NCBI GenBank assembly: GCA_003232715.1
Contig: QIJG01000026.1
Coordinates: forward strand, 1 to 30,143
Direction: 5' to 3'
Source of the DNA: Nitrospirota bacterium
Lineage (GTDB): Bacteria > Nitrospirota > Thermodesulfovibrionia > Thermodesulfovibrionales > JdFR-85
Length of the DNA stretch: 30,143 nt
Shown: positions 15,248 through 24,090 of the stretch, one piece after another
Layout: each line of letters begins with the position of its first letter
How positions within the stretch are numbered: the stretch's first letter is position 1
Program-made: the position numbers and the translations under genes
The notes under the pieces: model-generated
Seen by the model: only the letters and a program-made list of their open reading frames with translations
The model's database searches: none
What the model was told of the DNA's origin: nothing

Positions 15248-15499
15248 TCATGAACGGCTCATTTTAGTTTTAACGAACCGAACAAGATTAATAATGGAAT
15301 CAAGGTTTTCCGGAACCAGATCTTCATCATCTATGCCTATACGGTATTTTTCCTCTAAAAAGGCCACGAGTTCGAGCACACCAGTTGAATCTATAATCCC
15401 ATTCTCAAGAAAGGAATCATCGTCCATGAATCCATTCTTCTGCCCAAAAAGGAAGTTATCAACAACAAACAGGCGTAGTTCCTGCTCAATTGCTTCCAT
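15248..15499 (-). CDS. Acyl carrier protein
   Basis: An 83-residue acidic protein with the phosphopantetheine attachment site DSTG (Ser38) in NGIIDSTGVLELVAFLEEKY. The longer open frame upstream to 15655 overlaps the amidotransferase gene and is not conserved-looking; ATG 15499 gives a normal-length carrier protein and overlaps the preceding stop by 14 bases. It should carry the acyl group activated by the neighbouring ligase. Placed between ligase and amidotransferase, it suggests a thioester-bound substrate for the cassette. Confidence 0.85.
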   Translation of the reverse strand: MEAIEQELRLFVVDNFLFGQKNGFMDDDSFLENGIIDSTGVLELVAFLEEKYRIGIDDEDLVPENLDSIINLVRFVKTKMSRS

Positions 15500-17450
15500 A
15501 AAGAGGGCTCCCTGTAAAGTTTTTGATAAAATGGTATACAAACAACTGAGTCGACAAGATACCGACAAGTGCCATATTGTCCTTTGTCCCAATCGCATGA
15601 CCTTTTCTGAATTTATCCACGAGCCTCTCAACCGTATCAGGATTAAATATTCCAAACTCTTTAATCCTTTCCCGCGATAGAAGCTCTTCTATATATTCAA
15701 ACCGGGCTCTTCCGGAACCTGACCTGAAGAAGCTCTTCCCCTCAGGCGCCCTGTAGGGCTGCTTCGGTCTATTCCTTACCGAAAGTGGAACCATATCACC
15801 TGCACAAAGTTTGAGGATATACTTTTCATTCAGTACCTTCAGTTTCAGCCCGGCTGGAAGACCGGAGGCAAACTCTACTACCCTGTGGTCCAGAAAAGGA
15901 AACCTCCCCTCCACGGAGTGGGCCATAGAAACCCTGTCACCCTGGGAGGATAGTATGTATCCCGGAAGGAGATACATGGTCTCAAGATACCCGGCCTGAG
16001 AAAGGCTATCCCAGTTATAATACTCAGGGGGCAGAAGGTTTTTTATATCTTCATAACTGTCACTGGAGATGAGTTCCGACTTTACTGTATCAGAAAAAAA
16101 AACCTTCAGTCTCGCTGTCAACTCCCATCGCGGAAGATGAGAAAAAAAGGGGTTCGAAAGGTCCTTGGGTCTTACATGAAAAAAGGCCTGAAGGTATTTA
16201 AGTGGCTGCCTCTGCAGGTTTTGTATGTAAGGATAAAGCTTTCTAAGAAGAAGAGGCCTTATTCTTGAGAGTGGCTGCATCGCCCAGAACCTCCTGATTT
16301 TGGCTTCCTTGAATATATCATATCCACCAAATATCTCATCAGAGCCCTCACCTGTAAGTACTACCTTGTAACCCGCCTCCCTGACGAGTCCCGAGAGTAT
16401 ATAGAGGGGAGCAGGCGCAGTTCTCAATACGGGCTTTTCAGTATGCCGGATCACATCCGGGAATACCCGGGCTATATCCTCACATGAACAGCAAATATCC
16501 TGATGTTCTGTCCCAAAAAAGCGGCTCGCCTCTTTCTGATAATCGCTCTCATCAAATTCAGGGTCTTTAAAGGTTACAGAAAATGTTTTAAGCGGCGTAC
16601 TCATATGGTTTTTGATCATGGCTGTCACTACTGCGGAGTCAAGCCCCCCGCTCAGATATGCTCCAACAGGGACATCGGAACGGAGCCTTATACGTGTTGC
16701 ATCAACAAGAAGCTCCCTGAGTCTTTCTGCATAATCCCTTTCATCCATGACCTCTCCGAAGCCCTTGTTATCCTGGGCATAATCAAGGTGCCAGTAAGGG
16801 GTTATAGTAATTTCCCCATTCTCGACAATCATGTAATGGGCCGGCGGAAGTTCCATAACATCCTTGAAAAAAGTCCTTGGGGGGAGTGTAACCCAGAAGG
16901 TAAAGAGTTGGTCAAGGGCATGAAGGTCTACCTCCCGATTAACTCCCGGATGAACAAGGATGGATTTTATCTCCGAACCGAAGAGCAACCGCCCTCCGGT
17001 AACGGTATAAAAGAGTGGTCTGACACCAAAACGGTCACGGGAAAGAAAGAGCCTTCTCTTCTTTTTATCCCAGATGGCAAAAGCCCACTGACCATTGAAA
17101 TACCGGAGACAATCCTCTCCTTTTTCCTCGTACAGATGCAGAATAACCTCAGTATCGGTATCGGTTGAAAACCTGTGCCCCTGTTTTATCAGCTCCTGTC
17201 TCAATTCCACGTAGTTGAAAATTTCACCGTTAAAAGTAATCCAGAGGGACCCGTCCTCGTTGTGTATGGGCTGTCGCCCTCCGGCAGGATCAATAATACT
17301 CAGACGGGCATGTGCAAGACCCACACAGTTGTCAGTATAAAGACCGCAGTCGTCAGGTCCCCGGTATCCGGCCATCATGACCATCCCCTTAAGGAGATCC
17401 TGATCTACCCCGTCTTCCTTAAAATTAAGTATGCCTGATATACCACACAT
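15486..17450 (-). CDS. Asparagine-synthase-like glutamine amidotransferase, exosortase-associated
   Basis: A 654-residue enzyme. Start at ATG 17450 is set by the N-terminal MCGISGI, where Cys2 becomes the nucleophile of the class II glutaminase. Other glutaminase residues are Arg49 (HARLS) and NGE (74-76). The synthetase half has the PP-loop SGGLDS (267-272) and GEGSDEIFGGYDIF. The length and neighbours fit the exosortase A-associated amidotransferases rather than house-keeping AsnB. It would pass ammonia from glutamine to an adenylated carboxylate, perhaps an ACP-bound or sugar acid. No ribosome site is seen; instead the start codon lies in a tandem duplication (17448-17469). Translation of the ACP gene is coupled through a 14-base overlap. 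Confidence 0.88.
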   Translation of the reverse strand: MCGISGILNFKEDGVDQDLLKGMVMMAGYRGPDDCGLYTDNCVGLAHARLSIIDPAGGRQPIHNEDGSLWITFNGEIFNYVELRQELIKQGHRFSTDTDTEVILHLYEEKGEDCLRYFNGQWAFAIWDKKKRRLFLSRDRFGVRPLFYTVTGGRLLFGSEIKSILVHPGVNREVDLHALDQLFTFWVTLPPRTFFKDVMELPPAHYMIVENGEITITPYWHLDYAQDNKGFGEVMDERDYAERLRELLVDATRIRLRSDVPVGAYLSGGLDSAVVTAMIKNHMSTPLKTFSVTFKDPEFDESDYQKEASRFFGTEHQDICCSCEDIARVFPDVIRHTEKPVLRTAPAPLYILSGLVREAGYKVVLTGEGSDEIFGGYDIFKEAKIRRFWAMQPLSRIRPLLLRKLYPYIQNLQRQPLKYLQAFFHVRPKDLSNPFFSHLPRWELTARLKVFFSDTVKSELISSDSYEDIKNLLPPEYYNWDSLSQAGYLETMYLLPGYILSSQGDRVSMAHSVEGRFPFLDHRVVEFASGLPAGLKLKVLNEKYILKLCAGDMVPLSVRNRPKQPYRAPEGKSFFRSGSGRARFEYIEELLSRERIKEFGIFNPDTVERLVDKFRKGHAIGTKDNMALVGILSTQLFVYHFIKNFTGSPLYGSN

Positions 17451-17469
17451 AACTAAAACATAACTAAAA
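17448..17469. repeat. 11-bp tandem duplication at the amidotransferase start
   Basis: CATAACTAAAA occurs twice in direct tandem. On the coding strand this gives TTTTAGTTATG twice, so an out-of-frame ATG lies exactly 11 bases upstream of the true one. No purine-rich ribosome site is present. Confidence 0.8.
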
Positions 17470-17559
17470 CCTGAGTTGAGCAATTCCAGTTTTGCCAGCT
17501 CAAGCTTTTATACTCATGTCTTGATAAATCTCTCAATCCCGGATACAAATAACTCCCTC

Positions 17560-19644
17560 TCACCCCACTGCGAACTCCGCTTCCTTAATCATGGGCAGAT
17601 AAACCGTAAAAACCGACCCCTTTCCCGCTACACTGTTTACTTCAATGCTGCCATCATGGGCATCCACTATCTGTCTGCATTGATAGAGCCCTATCCCGAG
17701 CCCCTTTTCCTTTGTTGTCCTGAAAGGTTTAAATAGATGGTTGTTAATAAAATCATCCGTCATACCACAGCCGTTATCTTCAACTCTGACGTATGTCATC
17801 TCTCCGTTACTACCTGTCTCAACGCTTATAACCCCATCCACTCCAACGGCTTCAACAGCATTAAGCAGGATGTTGAGTATAACCTTTCTTATCTCCACGG
17901 CATCGACCATGGATACTGCAGATGCTCCGTGATATTCAATCTTTATATCCGGGGTTACCTTTATAACCTCACCTATAGTCTTCCCTGCAAGGGAATTAAT
18001 ATCAGCATGACCGGGATTCAGGTCCTGTTTTCCCGGAACAGTTTTTAGTCTCTGAATAAGATCCTTCATCTTCGTTAGTGTATTTTTTATCGATTTGATC
18101 ATATCATCCTGGAATTCAGGATCATCCAGATAATCCTTAGCGTTATCAAGAAGCAATGAAAGCGTAGTGGTATGGTTTTTAAGGTCATGTATGACAAAAG
18201 AGGATATCCTTGCCACTGCTGCAACCTCTCTTGTCTCTGCAAGCTCTTCTGAAAGCCTGAAATTAAGCAGGGCAAGGGTAGCATGCCTGGCGATCGTCTT
18301 CATTAAATCAAAGTCTTCGTATACGAAATTTTCCTCAGCAAGTTGCTCCCCAAACACAACAATCCCCTCTATCCTTGCGTTGTTCATCAGAGGCACCAAC
18401 AACCTTGCCCCTGTACGCTCAATAAATATGGCCTCATCTGCATTAGGCTCATACTCGCCATCGAAGGGGTTAAGAACCCTGTCCCTGTCCAGAAAGTACG
18501 AAATTAAGGCCTCAGAGGGCTTTAGTTCCATCATCTCCCCATACATGGACTGATTTGCAACCTCGACATATCGTTTCTTATTGTCATCAAGGATGTAAAG
18601 GGATGCACCATTAAGGCCAAAGGTCTCCCTGTATGTGCTGAGAATTACATCCCTTACATCGGCTATGGTCCTGCAGGAGGTAAGCCGGGTAGTAAATTTA
18701 AGCCACTCTGTCCTGTAATCGTGTTTGTTGGCATAGAAATGCTTGTTGATCAAGACCTTGGCCTTTCGCCTCAACCTCTCGGAAAACAGGATGATAAGCA
18801 TTATAATGCCGGCAGTAAAGGCAATAAAGATGGCCAGATCCTTGCTAAAAGATGCCCCTAAATACCTCATTCCCTCGCCTATCAAACCAAGGAACAGAAG
18901 ATAAAGCCCTATCAGTATGAGAGATAATGACCTGTAAAGGACATACCTTGATACCACAATCGTTACATCATTACCCCTGAAAATTCTTGAATAACCCACA
19001 AGAATTGCCGCAACTATAAATGTTCCCGACCTGACGGGTAGCAGGTTCAAATCTATGCTTCTATACAACAAACCCTGGCTGAAATAAAAGATTAAAACCG
19101 CCAGAATGCTTCCAACCCCTATAACCTCAAACTTTATTTTCCATCTGTCAGAGGTGGATGTCACAGAAAAAGCGGCCTCAAGATGAACAAGCGCTATCAC
19201 GCAATAAATCATGACCCCCAGGTAAAACCAGTAGCCCACTGTTCCGAGAAAGAGCAGTTTTTCGGTCTGAAGGTCAGGGGAGTAGAAAAAATCATTGACA
19301 GGAAACAAAAGTGCACATACAGGAAAAAACAAGGCCGCTGCCGTCAAAGCCCACCAGGAAAAAGAGATGGATTTAACAGACCTCCAACGGAAACGGGAGT
19401 GGAAAAGGATGAAGACCATAAGGAAAGCGGGCAGCATCGATTCAAGAAAGAGCGCGAGCCCTCTAAAGAAAAGGGGATTGTTCTGCAGATTGAGTGTAAG
19501 CTGATCAGCTATCTCAATCGATGCAAACAGAAACATAATGGCTGAAAGGGCCACATCAGCTGCAGTCCTCCTTTTCAGGAACAGATAGAGAGAAAGGGTT
19601 AAGAGAAGAAGTGAGGCTATGGCTGATACAGTGAGTTCAAACAT
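17560..19644 (-). CDS. prsK: PrsK-type membrane sensor histidine kinase
   Basis: A 694-residue kinase. Residues 1-290 hold about eight membrane helices, typical of PrsK. A GAF domain follows (about 315-465), then a kinase core with the H-box HDLKN (His486), N-box NILLNAVEA (591-599), DNGCGM (623-628) and GLGIGL (648-653). All catalytic boxes look intact. By family it pairs with PrsR to control PEP-CTERM expression; the partner here is coded 12 kb away at 4354, with the exosortase genes between the two. It sits between the amidotransferase and the nucleotide-sugar gene, with 98-109-base gaps on each side. The ligand sensed by the membrane part or GAF is unknown. Confidence 0.92.
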   Translation of the reverse strand: MFELTVSAIASLLLLTLSLYLFLKRRTAADVALSAIMFLFASIEIADQLTLNLQNNPLFFRGLALFLESMLPAFLMVFILFHSRFRWRSVKSISFSWWALTAAALFFPVCALLFPVNDFFYSPDLQTEKLLFLGTVGYWFYLGVMIYCVIALVHLEAAFSVTSTSDRWKIKFEVIGVGSILAVLIFYFSQGLLYRSIDLNLLPVRSGTFIVAAILVGYSRIFRGNDVTIVVSRYVLYRSLSLILIGLYLLFLGLIGEGMRYLGASFSKDLAIFIAFTAGIIMLIILFSERLRRKAKVLINKHFYANKHDYRTEWLKFTTRLTSCRTIADVRDVILSTYRETFGLNGASLYILDDNKKRYVEVANQSMYGEMMELKPSEALISYFLDRDRVLNPFDGEYEPNADEAIFIERTGARLLVPLMNNARIEGIVVFGEQLAEENFVYEDFDLMKTIARHATLALLNFRLSEELAETREVAAVARISSFVIHDLKNHTTTLSLLLDNAKDYLDDPEFQDDMIKSIKNTLTKMKDLIQRLKTVPGKQDLNPGHADINSLAGKTIGEVIKVTPDIKIEYHGASAVSMVDAVEIRKVILNILLNAVEAVGVDGVISVETGSNGEMTYVRVEDNGCGMTDDFINNHLFKPFRTTKEKGLGIGLYQCRQIVDAHDGSIEVNSVAGKGSVFTVYLPMIKEAEFAVG

Positions 19645-19742
19645 TTTATTTCCGTCAGGATGGTTGCCTGTCAGGGCTGATTGATTAAAGTCCGTGTATT
19701 AAATACAGTCATTTGTCGTTCTTGAAAACAACAATATTGAAA

Positions 19743-21647
19743 TCAGGAATTTAACCCATTCCCGATACTGGCCTCCGGAACTATCTCTCTCAACAATCTC
19801 AAAATACCCTTCATATCACTTCCTGCAATATATTCTTCCAATACCTTGATCCTCTGAAAAACACCATCGCACCCATGGCCATTTGGCTTGAGCATTGTTA
19901 TCTTCTTATTTTCTGTTGTAATGATTCCCTCTCCCTCCCAGTAGAGTTCTTCATACAGTTTTTCTCCGGGACGGAGTCCTGTAAATACTATGTCAATATC
20001 TTTCCCGAGCTGCAGACCTGAACGCCTGATCAAATCTCTGGCAAGATCAATGATCTTGACGGGCTTCCCCATATCCAATAAAAAAATCTCCCCACCTTTA
20101 CCCATGGCACCGGCGGTCATCACCAGTTGCACAGCTTCAGGTATAGCCATAAAATACCTTGTTATGTCCGGGTGTGTTACTGTTACCGGCCCCCCTTCAG
20201 CTATCTGTTTCTTGAACAGAGGGATCGCACTGCCGTTACTGCCTATGACATTACCAAAACGGACTGCGATAAATTTTACTTTATCACCATTTAATCCCTG
20301 TATTACCAGCTCGGATACACGCTTCGTGGTTCCCATCACATTTGCGGGATTCACTGCCTTATCGGTTGAAATGAAAACAAATTTGTTTACATTATTCTTA
20401 ACAGCCAACCCGGCAACGTTCAGGGTACCAATTATGTTATTACGAACAGCCTCTAAAGGCTCCCGTTCCATCATCGGTACATGCTTATATGCCGCTGCAT
20501 GATAAATCAGATCCACTTTATTAGCATGTAATACGGAGCTTAGCTTCTCCGAGTCCAGGATATCGCCTATTACCGGTAATATCTGTTGCTCCGGAAACTT
20601 CTTTCTCAACTCTATCTCAAGGTCATAGAGACTATTCTCATGACGCTCATAGAGTATCAGCATGCGAGGCCTGAAATGAGCAACCTGTCTGCATAGTTCA
20701 GAGCCTATAGACCCCCCGGCACCAGTGACAAGTATGGATTTTTCCCCAATCTCTTCATTCAGCAATTTGTAATCAGACTCCCGGCGGAATTTCAAAACAT
20801 CCCTGCCCAGCAAATCATCACATGAAACATCCTTGAGCTGGTTTGTAACGATATCGTCCTGGATCAGCTTTCCCAGACTTGGGAGTATCCTTGACTCAAC
20901 CCCGGCACTCCTGACAATCTCCGTAATCCGGACCAGATTTTTATAGCCGGATGAAGGAATAGCAACAATGACCTCATCAATCCCGTGTCTCTTAACCAGG
21001 TCAGGAATATTTTCAATGCTTCCAAGAATCGGTATGCCCTGAATATTTGTCCCCTTTTTATAGGGATTGTCATCAACAAAACCTAACACCTGAAGCCCCA
21101 GTCCCGGATTACTCTGTACTTCTTTAAGCATTAAAACTCCAGCCCTTCCAGCTCCGGCGATAAAGACATATTTCCTGATCTTGGACACCTCACTCTGTTT
21201 GAATTCATAACTGTAGCGAATCGTAAACCTGCTTCCACCCAGAAACATTAGATTTAACAGTGCCTCCAAAATAAAGACCGAGCGGGGAAATTCATCGAGA
21301 CCGTAAATAAATACCATGGTAATAACAAATAATACCGAACCAAGCAGGACTGCTTTAAGTGTGTCCATCAGGTCCGACATGCTTACAAACAGCCATGAAC
21401 CAGTGTGGATCTTATATACATAATAAGCAGCCATCCGGCAAATCAGCAGGAGTGGCAAGGTCTCATAAAACATCTGGAAATACTGGGGGGGCATAGTAAA
21501 TTCAAATCTAAGGTAAAAAGACGCAGTATACGATAGAGCTACCACAGCTAACTGGAACAACAGTATAAAAGAGGTCCTGTATTGCATCACAAGTTTTCTC
21601 AAAACTCCATTAAAAGGCATATAATCATATAGAATCTTCGTCGTCAT
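19743..21647 (-). CDS. Membrane-bound UDP-sugar 4,6-dehydratase (WbpM/FlaA1/CapD family)
   Basis: A 634-residue protein: four N-terminal membrane helices (about 25-140), a first nucleotide-binding fold (GAGRAG, 165-170), and a short-chain dehydrogenase domain with TGAGGSIG (308-315). The active-site set is STDK (427-430) with Met438 and Lys442, the Met-x3-Lys form that marks 4,6-dehydratases of the WbpM type instead of Tyr-x3-Lys epimerases. The likely reaction is UDP-GlcNAc to UDP-4-keto-6-deoxy sugar at the inner membrane. The aminotransferase and formyltransferase further along would use the product. A sigma-54-like site lies 140 bases before the start. The ribosome site is weak. Confidence 0.88.
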   Translation of the reverse strand: MTTKILYDYMPFNGVLRKLVMQYRTSFILLFQLAVVALSYTASFYLRFEFTMPPQYFQMFYETLPLLLICRMAAYYVYKIHTGSWLFVSMSDLMDTLKAVLLGSVLFVITMVFIYGLDEFPRSVFILEALLNLMFLGGSRFTIRYSYEFKQSEVSKIRKYVFIAGAGRAGVLMLKEVQSNPGLGLQVLGFVDDNPYKKGTNIQGIPILGSIENIPDLVKRHGIDEVIVAIPSSGYKNLVRITEIVRSAGVESRILPSLGKLIQDDIVTNQLKDVSCDDLLGRDVLKFRRESDYKLLNEEIGEKSILVTGAGGSIGSELCRQVAHFRPRMLILYERHENSLYDLEIELRKKFPEQQILPVIGDILDSEKLSSVLHANKVDLIYHAAAYKHVPMMEREPLEAVRNNIIGTLNVAGLAVKNNVNKFVFISTDKAVNPANVMGTTKRVSELVIQGLNGDKVKFIAVRFGNVIGSNGSAIPLFKKQIAEGGPVTVTHPDITRYFMAIPEAVQLVMTAGAMGKGGEIFLLDMGKPVKIIDLARDLIRRSGLQLGKDIDIVFTGLRPGEKLYEELYWEGEGIITTENKKITMLKPNGHGCDGVFQRIKVLEEYIAGSDMKGILRLLREIVPEASIGNGLNS

Positions 21648-21691
21648 CTTTTTTATTAGTTGGTAATTAATTGTGTCAATCTATCATCAAG

Positions 21692-21752
21692 TGTCATTCC
21701 GGCTTGTCCGGAATCAAAGAGGGATATGATTCCCGACGTTGCGGGAATGACA
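21692..21752. repeat. Palindromic intergenic repeat (TGTCATTCC...GGAATGACA)
   Basis: The 61-base element has exact 9-base inverted ends and two inner stems (CCGG-CTTGT-CCGG and ATTCCCG-ACGTTG-CGGGAAT). This is the wording of a REP-like element met in many bacterial genomes. It lies between the predicted sigma-54 promoter and the dehydratase start, so it would be in the mRNA leader. Confidence 0.65.
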
Positions 21753-21786
21753 ATCCTCCGATTACTTTAATTTTTGTTATATTTAA

Positions 21787-21801
21787 GCAATATCCGTGCT
21801 A
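21787..21801 (-). promoter_or_regulatory. Probable sigma-54 promoter of the dehydratase gene
   Basis: On the minus strand TAGCACGGATATTGC matches TGGCACG-N4-TTGC except that the first G of the -24 doublet is A. Spacing is correct. That G is nearly invariant, so the site may be weak or a relic. The core GATATTGCTT is identical to the promoter at 1904. No exact TGTAAAGA box was found upstream. Confidence 0.45.
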
Positions 21802-22055
21802 AAAATTAAACACTTTTAATCATCAAAACGTAACCAGTTGTTTTTAAATGATTTTTTGTTGATAAAAAAAGAGTGAGGATACAAATCCACACTATTAAAT
21901 CAAATAATCTGCATCCAAAGGTTACAACTCCCTATACTATATACTGTTTCCCTCTATATAATTTAAGGATATCAGGGATTTCAACAGATTGTATCTATTA
22001 GTTACATTTGTATCTAAAGAATACAGTTTCAGGAAATACAGAAAAAAACAAGATA

Positions 22056-23168
22056 TTAATTTAGTAATTCATTATATAAAGACATATATTCTTCAGCCAT
22101 AACTTCTGAAGAAAAATTTGTTTTAACTTCTTGATAGCCCCGTTGGCTTAGCTGTACTGCTTTACTATTGTTACTTATCAACTCCATAATTGATTGTTTC
22201 AGTTCTTTAGTATTCCCGGGCTCAATTAATAGCCCTGACTCATTATGCGTTATAACTTTTGGAACAGCCCCTACCCTTGTAGCAATAACCGGTTTCTTCG
22301 CAGCCATCGCCTCGAGCAGGACCATAGGAAGGCCCTCTTTTATGGAAGGTAAAACAAAGATATCCATTACCGATAGGAGTTCAGGAATATCCTTCCTGTA
22401 TCCGGCAAAAACAATATTATTTTCAATGCCTAAACTAACCGCCTCTTCCCTTAGATATTCCCTCAATGGTCCATCTCCGACAATAAGGAACCTGACTGAT
22501 TTATGTGTCTCTATAACTCCCTTTGCGGCCTTTAACAGATTAGTATGAGCTTTTTCATGGCCCAGACTCCCTATCGTTCCGATTACTTTGGAATTTCCGT
22601 TCAGCCCGAATTCTTTTCTAACGTTTTCAGTTGATATTTCTCTCTTAAACCTGCCCAGATCAATGCCGTTATCAATCACTCTTATCTTTTTTCCAGAGAC
22701 TTTGTATTTTAACATATCCTCTTTTACTCCCTCCGAGACAGCAACAATTCTCCCGAAGTAACGAATCCAGATACTGTCAAGTAAACAGTATATCTTCAGT
22801 TTCCAGTGAGATTTCAGCCAATTGTGATTAGTTGTGACTGTTGAGACCTTATTTTTAGACGCTAACAATCCATAAAAATTTGATTTGTAGCCGTGACAAT
22901 GGACAATATCAACATTTCTGTCTCTTATAAATGCCCTGATTGAAAAAATAACACTCAGATCAAACTGACTTTTGCATGGGAAAATCACAGTGTCTATGTT
23001 ATTGGCTTTTGCTTCATCCACGGTTTCTACATGAGGGTTGTATTCGTTCTTTATAATGCCTACGATCGGTTGGCAATCGCGGGTCTTCTGTAAGCTCTTC
23101 GACAGCTCAAGGACTACCCTTTCCGCTCCAAACAATCCCTTACTGCTTATCAGTTGTAAAACACGCAT
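22056..23168 (-). CDS. Glycosyltransferase family 4 protein
   Basis: A 370-residue retaining GT-B transferase. The N-terminal half starts MRVLQLISSKGLFGAERVV and has IVHCHGYKSNF and the acceptor-side motif VAVSEGVKEDM. The C-terminal donor domain has GTIGSLGHEKAHTNLLKA, VGDGPLREYL and the EX7E motif EGLPMVLLE with both glutamates present. It should add a sugar from a nucleotide donor on the inner face of the membrane. G+C is somewhat lower than in the genes to its left. No ribosome site is visible. A 220-base repeat-rich gap separates it from the priming transferase. Confidence 0.88.
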   Translation of the reverse strand: MRVLQLISSKGLFGAERVVLELSKSLQKTRDCQPIVGIIKNEYNPHVETVDEAKANNIDTVIFPCKSQFDLSVIFSIRAFIRDRNVDIVHCHGYKSNFYGLLASKNKVSTVTTNHNWLKSHWKLKIYCLLDSIWIRYFGRIVAVSEGVKEDMLKYKVSGKKIRVIDNGIDLGRFKREISTENVRKEFGLNGNSKVIGTIGSLGHEKAHTNLLKAAKGVIETHKSVRFLIVGDGPLREYLREEAVSLGIENNIVFAGYRKDIPELLSVMDIFVLPSIKEGLPMVLLEAMAAKKPVIATRVGAVPKVITHNESGLLIEPGNTKELKQSIMELISNNSKAVQLSQRGYQEVKTNFSSEVMAEEYMSLYNELLN

Positions 23169-23183
23169 TTTTCAACTATTAAA

Positions 23184-23291
23184 TTAGCTACGAATATACA
23201 CAAATGTACACGAATTTAAAAATTTATAGATACAGGGGACTCAGAAATCACATATAAAAACATTAAGTAATTTAGACAGGATGAACAGGAT
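23184..23291. repeat. Cluster of degenerate intergenic repeat remnants
   Basis: TTAGCTACGAATATACACAA with the next 12 bases (23184-23215) and TAGACAGGATGAACAGGAT (23273-23291) resemble two different filler repeats common between genes in environmental genomes. The first 12 bases are the exact complement of 5891-5902. The whole gap 23169-23388 shows no gene. Confidence 0.45.
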
Positions 23292-23388
23292 AAAACTGTC
23301 TCAGACTCACACTGACTTTTATAGACCTTTTTGAACTTTTTTTCACAAATAGAGGCCAATCTTATAGATAATCAAAATAATCTTGTGG

Positions 23389-24051
23389 TTAATCTATCTT
23401 TCTTTTCTTTGCGTTACTTCGAGCACTTTGCGGTTGAATAGTGAAAGATGGATAGAATATTCTGTAAACTGTCTTGAAGATGAGTCTCAGGTCATAGAAA
23501 AAGGAAGCCCTGTCTATGTATTCCCTGGCAAGCCTTATTTTTTCCGGCAATAATACCTGCCTGTAATAAGCTTCAGGGTCCTTCTTGTCCATCAAAACAC
23601 CTTCTTCATCCCTGTAGGTTATTGATGAGATATCCGTAACACCCGGCCTGACCTGTAATATATGCTTATAATCCTCTTTATAAAGTTCAACGTATTTTTC
23701 TACCTCAGGTCTTGGTCCTACAAGGCTCATATCACCCTTGAGCACATTAATGAGTTGTGGAAGTTCATCTATCTTGTATTTTCTGAGTATCCGTCCAATA
23801 CGCGTCACCCTCTTATCCCCGCCAAAGGTTATCTCCGGTCCTTTTTCAGGGGCATCAGTCGTCATGGTTCTGAACTTATAAATACGGAACGGTTTGAAGT
23901 TCCTGCCAATCCTCTGCTGCCTGAAAAAAACAGGACCCCGGCTGTCAAGTTTTACGATAACGGCCACCACTGTAAAGAGAGGCAAAAGTATAAGAAGGCC
24001 GATAGATGAGCAACATATGTCGAAAAAACGTTTCATTTTTTTGTCCAACAT
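23389..24051 (-). CDS. Undecaprenyl-phosphate sugar-phosphate transferase (priming transferase)
   Basis: A 220-residue bacterial sugar transferase of the small PglC/WcaJ-core type: one N-terminal membrane helix (about 10-35), then GPVFFRQQRIG, IYKFRTM, KIDELPQLINVLKGDMS, LVGPRPE and VRPGVTDISS. It moves a sugar-1-phosphate to undecaprenyl phosphate and so begins repeat-unit assembly. The start is ATG 24051 or ATG 24036; the longer frame to 24072 starts with TTG and is unlikely. The C-terminal tail (about the last 16 residues, rich in Ser/Lys/Arg) is coded by a dispersed repeat (23404-23437) and is probably not conserved. Its partner genes suggest a formamido sugar as a possible first sugar. 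Confidence 0.9.
   Translation of the reverse strand: MLDKKMKRFFDICCSSIGLLILLPLFTVVAVIVKLDSRGPVFFRQQRIGRNFKPFRIYKFRTMTTDAPEKGPEITFGGDKRVTRIGRILRKYKIDELPQLINVLKGDMSLVGPRPEVEKYVELYKEDYKHILQVRPGVTDISSITYRDEEGVLMDKKDPEAYYRQVLLPEKIRLAREYIDRASFFYDLRLIFKTVYRIFYPSFTIQPQSARSNAKKRKID
23404..23437. repeat. Dispersed repeat copy forming the end of the priming transferase gene
   Basis: The 34 bases match 5869-5902 at about 25 positions. The copy supplies most of the last codons of the gene ending at 23389, so the reading frame has run into repeat sequence. Confidence 0.5.
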
Positions 24052-24090
24052 CGGACTTGAAACATAGCACAAAGCACATCAAACATTGTG

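Larger units (their letters stand above)
21648..22055. other. 408-base gap upstream of the dehydratase gene
   Basis: It holds a palindromic repeat (21692-21752), a sigma-54-like promoter (21787-21801) facing the dehydratase, and otherwise AT-rich sequence with a 9-base direct repeat TTGTATCTA at 21989 and 22008. No reading frame of note is seen, and no clear terminator for the gene at 22056. Confidence 0.5.

Noticed and set aside
15500..15655. Longer frame upstream of the acyl carrier protein
   Set aside because: It lies fully inside the amidotransferase coding sequence in another frame; ATG 15499 gives a normal-size carrier protein.
17476..17503. TTGAGC-N16-GCTCAA dyad as a terminator after the PrsK-type gene
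   Set aside because: The 6-bp stem is too short for its 16-base loop, and no clean T-run follows.
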